Part shown: piece by piece, positions 31,298 to 34,620 of the stretch
Layout of the letters: every line of letters begins with the position of its first letter
Position numbering within the stretch: the first letter of the stretch is position 1
The notes under the pieces: model-generated
Databases searched by the model: none
What the model saw: only the letters and a program-made list of their open reading frames with translations
Told to the model about the DNA's origin: nothing
Made by a program: the position numbers and the translations under genes
Origin: Phycisphaeraceae bacterium
GTDB lineage: Bacteria > Planctomycetota > Phycisphaerae > Phycisphaerales > Phycisphaeraceae
Assembly: GCA_020849625.1 (NCBI GenBank)
Contig: JADLFV010000094.1
Location: forward strand, 1 to 34,620
DNA: 34,620 nucleotides
Direction: 5' to 3'

Positions 31298-32158
31298 ATG
31301 ACACACGCCAATAAAACCTCTGATCTGTCCGGGTCGATTGTTCCCCTGATCACACCACTTCTCCAAAACGAAGATCTCGATGTGGCTGCCATTGCTAAAC
31401 TTGTCAGTTTCCATCAGGAGAATGGAACGAAAGCACTGTTTCTGCTGGGTACCTGTGGCGAAGGACCCTGTTTGACTGACCCGATGAAGGAATTGTTGAT
31501 TGACAGCGTTATTGCGCAAAACAGCGACCTTCCCGTTTTGGTAGGTGTAACCGATATGGCTACGCGGCGGGCAGTCATCTGGGCACAAAAAGCGGCGCGG
31601 CCCGGCGTATCAGCGCTGGTCATTATGCCCCCGGTATTCCAGTTTGCCACAACCGCGGCAGAACATCTGGCCCATGTAAAGGCCATTGCGGATGCTGTGG
31701 ATATCCCCTTGATCCTTTACAACCTGCCCAAGAAGTGTGGCAACCAAGCAGTAGCCCTGCAAGCCGTGCATGCTCTTGCTGCGGACGGCATCGTGTCGGG
31801 AATTAAAGACAGCAGCGGTGATCTCGACTACATCGCTGCGCTACTCAAAATACGCGAGAGTTTCCCGAATTTCCATGTGGTTAACGGAGAACTTCGTACC
31901 GCCAAGCAAGCATTGGAAATGGGCGCTGACGGTCTGGTCATGTCTTACACAAACATTGCTCCGGATGAATGTGTGGAACTGATGAATGCAGTACGTTCTG
32001 GCAACATCGACAGGGCAGCCCAGCTTCAAGAGAAGTTCGTGGCCCACTGGAACACGTTTCCAACGGAGTATTCGCCTGCAGCAAAAGTAAAGTCCATTCT
32101 GGCTGCACGCGGTCTCTGCAAGGGATACTGTTGCGCTCCAGCCACGAACCTCGCCTAG
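31298..32158 (+). CDS. DHDPS/N-acetylneuraminate lyase family aldolase (copy 2)
   Basis: This 286-residue protein carries the canonical family motifs: GTCGEG (51-56), LILYNLPKKCG (Y141) and GIKDSSGD (K170, Schiff base). It is closer to the family consensus than the copy at 29161, so the two are not recent duplicates. Expected chemistry is reversible aldol cleavage of a 2-keto-3-deoxy acid, yielding pyruvate. It follows the UroD-like gene by 108 bp in the same direction. The last residues (GLCKGYCCAPATNLA) parallel the end segment of copy 1 (GICKEYCAKPWRDL), so they share a subfamily-specific C-terminus. A disrupted insertion-sequence region begins right after its stop. Confidence 0.87.
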   Translation: MTHANKTSDLSGSIVPLITPLLQNEDLDVAAIAKLVSFHQENGTKALFLLGTCGEGPCLTDPMKELLIDSVIAQNSDLPVLVGVTDMATRRAVIWAQKAARPGVSALVIMPPVFQFATTAAEHLAHVKAIADAVDIPLILYNLPKKCGNQAVALQAVHALAADGIVSGIKDSSGDLDYIAALLKIRESFPNFHVVNGELRTAKQALEMGADGLVMSYTNIAPDECVELMNAVRSGNIDRAAQLQEKFVAHWNTFPTEYSPAAKVKSILAARGLCKGYCCAPATNLA

Positions 32159-32161
32159 CTG

Positions 32162-32260
32162 CTACGGACATGCAACTGGCGTGGTGACGACGGCGACGAA
32201 GCAGCCGAAGCTGAGGAGGTTGACGACCCTTTTCTTGTAGCGGGCGGCGATCGATCGCCG
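32162..32260 (-). pseudogene. C-terminal transposase remnant (possibly IS5-type)
   Basis: About 32 codons on the minus strand read IAARYKKRVVNLLSFGCFVA before a stop. The R-Y-x-K pattern followed by a hydrophobic segment resembles the C-terminus of IS5-family transposases. The rest of the gene is missing; the fragment ends in the palindrome at 32244-32261. Confidence 0.35.
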
Positions 32261-32384
32261 CATCACCCGGGGCACGCGCAGCGACATCGGCGCACGCTGG
32301 CTCGAATGCTTCCTGAGCGTCCGCGAGACCTGCCGTCAGCAGAACCGCCCGCTGTTCGACTATCTGGTGCCAGCCATCACTTAA
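32241..32384 (+). pseudogene. IS66-family transposase C-terminal remnant
   Basis: Forty-seven plus-strand codons before the stop at 32382 include RITRGTRSDIGARWLECFLS and TCRQQNRPLFDYL, the usual ending of IS66-type transposases. The catalytic domain is gone. It abuts and overlaps the opposite-strand remnant at a palindrome, so two fragments were joined here. Confidence 0.6.
32244..32261. repeat. Perfect 18-bp palindrome at the junction of two IS remnants
   Basis: GCGGCGATCGATCGCCGC equals its own reverse complement. It lies exactly where the plus-strand IS66-like remnant and the minus-strand transposase remnant meet, and could mark the breakpoint. Confidence 0.5.
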
Positions 32385-32836
32385 CGGGGTATAACCAAAA
32401 GCTGTGGATGAACGAATGAAAAAGGCGGCGTACCTTGGATATGTGACATATGTTCCATCAGGGCTCAAGCTCGTCTTGTCCACGTAGTAGTGAAAGTCGG
32501 AGGTCATCTTATTGAGCACGCGTGGTGGGCCACCATCGATACCGGTTGCGTACACGGCGTTACGGGTGTGAAAAACGACCTGGGTTCCGTCAGGCGTAAA
32601 ATCCAGATCCCTATAGACTGCCCCTAGATCCTGATGAGTTGTACCGTGGGTCCCCCATCCATCGGGTCGCTTATCAGCTGGTCATACGTGACGTTGCCAT
32701 TGCTCCCTTTCCAGTAGAGCAAGCGATTGCCACCTGGTGAAAGCACCGGTATGGGGCGGTCTTGGTCCCCGGTCGAATATGGACTGCTCAATTGCGTTGC
32801 ATTCCCTCCGGCAAGGGGTAGAGAGTGAACGCCGTG
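32385..32836 (-). pseudogene. Disrupted TolB/WD40-like beta-propeller gene fragment
   Basis: Minus-strand translation shows TolB-type propeller repeats in two frames. Upstream (down to about 32650): HSLPLAGGNATQLS, VLSPGGNRLLYWKG and ISDPMDGGPTVQLI, ending at a stop at 32624. Downstream, in another frame: DLDFTPDGTQVVFHTRNAVY, GIDGGPPRVLNKM and SLSPDGTYVTYPRYAAF. The frame change between about 32640 and 32680 and the loss of both ends mark a pseudogene. The 5' part is cut by the IS4-type transposase and the 3' part by the IS66-like remnant. Related proteins are TolB-like or S9-peptidase-type propellers, often periplasmic. Confidence 0.65.
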
Positions 32837-32839
32837 AAG

Positions 32840-34069
32840 TTAAGCTGCAAGTCGTGTGATGCCCAGTTCTTGGCGTAGTTGTTGGCGCGGGCGGGTCATG
32901 TAGCGGTAGCGATCCTTGCGCCGCTTGATCACGCGCGGCTCGGCGCGGCCGCCACGGATGGGGTTGAGCAGGATGGGTGGAGCCGAGCTGCCGCCCCCGC
33001 CCGAGATGCGATGGTAACGCAACAGATCGCGGGCATCGATGAAGCTGAGGCGGCGCGGGTCGATGCCGCGATCGTATGCCTGGCGGACCATCAGCAGACG
33101 GATGAGGTTGTAGATCAGCAGGTAAGTCCACAGTTCCTTGCGTACGCCTTGGGGGCTGGTGCTGCGCAGCACGGCGGCGCCCAGCGTCCGCTTCAGTTCC
33201 AACAGGCGCGTTTCCACTTCCCAGCGCGACCCGTACAGTTCGGCCAGATCTCCTTGAGGATACTGCCGGGGGTCGAGCAGTGTGGTGACCAAAGTGATCT
33301 GTTTGGCGCGGAAGCCGGGACGGTTGAGCGTGTGGCGCAGCTCGCGCACGGTGATCGTCGCCGGCAGTTGCGCAAACGCTTCCCGGCTCATCCAAGCCGG
33401 ACGCTGCTTGGGCTTGACGTAGCGCACCAGTTGGTCGTGGCGGCCCAGACGGCGCACGAAGATCGATGTGGGCCGGCCCTGACGCCGGCTCTTGGGCCAA
33501 CGCTTCTGGTGCCCGCGATGGGGGCGGAAGTCCACCCGCTGCTTTTGATGGAGGGCGAACAGGCCGTGCAGATTCCCCCGCAAAAGCAAGGCTAAATGGG
33601 CAAACGAGCAGAACCCGCGGTCGCCCAGCAGCACATCGCCTTCCTCCAGCATCGAATGTAGCTTGGAGGCGTGACGCAGGTCGTGCGTATGGCAGCGCGA
33701 GTCGATGAGGTCCACGATCATGCCGGTGGCCTGATCGAACAGGCCCAGCAGATGCATCGCCGGGAAGCCGCAGCCGCGCTTCATCCCGGCGGGCTGGCCG
33801 AAGACACGCTGCAACGGCGGGGTGTCCGGCATCGATAACCACGAGCCGTCCATCAGCATCACGCGATGTCCCTTCCAACGTCCAACCGCCTCCGGCGCCC
33901 CGGCCCGCGCGACGCTGGCCCGGCACGCCAGCTCGAAGAACAAGCGCTGGAACACCGCAAGCGGCAGCCGCTTCTTCGCCTGACCGTACGCCGAGACGCT
34001 GCACAACAGGTTGGCCACCCGCAACGCCCCGCGACCACTGGTCCCGTGCAACACCTGCAGCATCATCAC
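32840..34069 (-). mobile_element. IS4-family transposase, N-terminally truncated
   Basis: The 409 codons contain the full DDE catalytic set: D74 (LMDGSW), D150 (LLGDRGF) and E286 in the IS4 signature Y279-(2)-R282-(3)-E286-(6)-K293. The sequence opens at MMMLQVLHGTSG, which in related IS4 proteins lies some tens of residues into the chain, so the first part of the protein is missing. In-frame codons continue upstream to about 34085 (RRLTTLAV), where an IS1380-type fragment begins. The truncation makes activity doubtful although the catalytic core is open. The region is visibly richer in G+C than the catabolic genes. Confidence 0.82.
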
Positions 34070-34080
34070 CGCCAGCGTGG

Positions 34081-34386
34081 TCAGCCGCCGATGACATGAC
34101 GCATCACCGGATCGACGCTTAACCGCTCGGCGTCGTTGACATCCTCGTACCCGGCCAGGCGGCTGTAGATCGACTGGCGCAGCAGCGCCGTCATGCTGTG
34201 GCAGATGTTGCTGCCGGTGCGGAAGTCGAACAGGTCGGCAGCGCTCGATTCAGTCAAAGCGACCGCCTCGTCGAGGTCGCGATAGGGGAACAGACCGGCG
34301 TCCGAACTGACCTTCGCCCCGTGGAACTCCAGTCGGATGGCGCGGTCAAAACCGGCTCGCAATGCGTCCTTGCATGCTTCACCCAT
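34081..34386 (-). pseudogene. IS1380-family transposase N-terminal fragment
   Basis: These 101 codons match the start of IS1380 transposases: FHGAKVSSDAGLFPYRDLDE, LLRQSIYSRLAGYEDVNDAE and RLSVDPVMRHVIGG. The frame stops right where homology to the IS4 transposase starts, and the catalytic domain is absent. It is a broken copy fused head-on to the truncated IS4 gene. Confidence 0.75.
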
Positions 34387-34620
34387 GGGGTTGTGCCCTC
34401 ATCCGAGGGTTGGAGGTGCGAATTGACCGCATTCTACCGAGCGAACATGCTGGGGGCTGCATAGATACGTGGAGGTCATCTGGGAAATCCGGGTGAAGGC
34501 GAATTGAACATAGCGTTCTGTGCTGTCGGACGGGCTCCCCGTGGTGTCGGCGTCATCATCGCGATCGGCTCGGCGAATGATGAATCCTTCGCTGGAACGG
34601 TCTGGATGAGCGATGCCCAA
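34387..34620. other. Right edge, no recognised gene
   Basis: A minus-strand frame without stops runs off the edge of the window (34399-34620, RADRDDDADTTGSPSDS) but matches no family I know and has no visible start. The upstream control region of the IS1380 remnant should lie here; no terminal inverted repeat could be identified. Confidence 0.3.

Noticed and set aside
32682..34097. 471-codon minus-strand frame overlapping the IS4 transposase
   Set aside because: Arginine/proline/alanine-rich out-of-frame translation; the overlapping frame holds the complete DDE and YREK motifs.

Overview
The window reads as a chromosome segment of a planctomycete, most likely of the Phycisphaerae. The signs are two secreted proteins ending in PEP-CTERM sorting tails (one with paired dockerin-type calcium repeats), a prepilin-like protein with the [20 protein letters not shown] type of N-terminus, a beta-propeller hydrolase with an LFLDD motif, and a high density of sugar catabolism genes. 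This assignment rests on family knowledge; no rRNA or other marker gene is present.

Layout. (a) 1-2300: two paralogous PEP-CTERM proteins, both on the minus strand, each preceded by the same 25-bp palindrome. (b) 2581-5887: a GntR-HTH/LacI-sensor regulator with a near-consensus promoter, a complex 780-bp intergenic region, and a glycosidase-like five-bladed propeller protein. (c) 6142-17142: the most interesting region, a sulfonate/sulfosugar catabolic cluster. In transcription order on the minus strand it holds a ROK regulator, a small transaldolase, an NAD aldehyde dehydrogenase, a NagB-like sugar isomerase/deaminase, SuyA and SuyB (the two subunits of 3-sulfolactate sulfo-lyase), a mandelate-racemase-type enolase-superfamily enzyme, an 81-residue membrane protein, a YeiH/SuyZ-type exporter and a MalK-type ATPase. 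An amidohydrolase runs divergently from the ROK gene. Read together they suggest: 6-deoxy-6-sulfo sugar -> sulfofructose -> (transaldolase) sulfolactaldehyde -> (dehydrogenase) sulfolactate -> (SuyAB) pyruvate + sulfite -> export. (d) 17297-21291: a second operon resembling garD-garL-garR, with an HpcH/HpaI aldolase, a tartronate-semialdehyde-reductase-like enzyme, an RraA-type aldolase and a second split UxaA-type dehydratase. (e) 21596-28906: a secreted TIM-barrel hydrolase-like protein, an aldo-keto reductase, a PhyH oxygenase, a prepilin-like protein, a GH20 hexosaminidase-like enzyme and a CE6-type esterase. (f) 29161-32158: a plus-strand run of DHDPS/NAL-type aldolase, UroD-like protein and a second DHDPS/NAL-type aldolase. 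(g) 32159-34620: a graveyard of mobile elements (IS66-like, possibly IS5-like, IS4 and IS1380 fragments) that also interrupts a TolB-like propeller gene.

Most gene starts were moved inward from the longest reading frame to an ATG with a visible Shine-Dalgarno sequence or to the conserved family N-terminus. No tRNA, rRNA or CRISPR array was seen. Functions are assigned by recognising motifs by eye; substrates in the sulfonate cluster are inferred from gene context.
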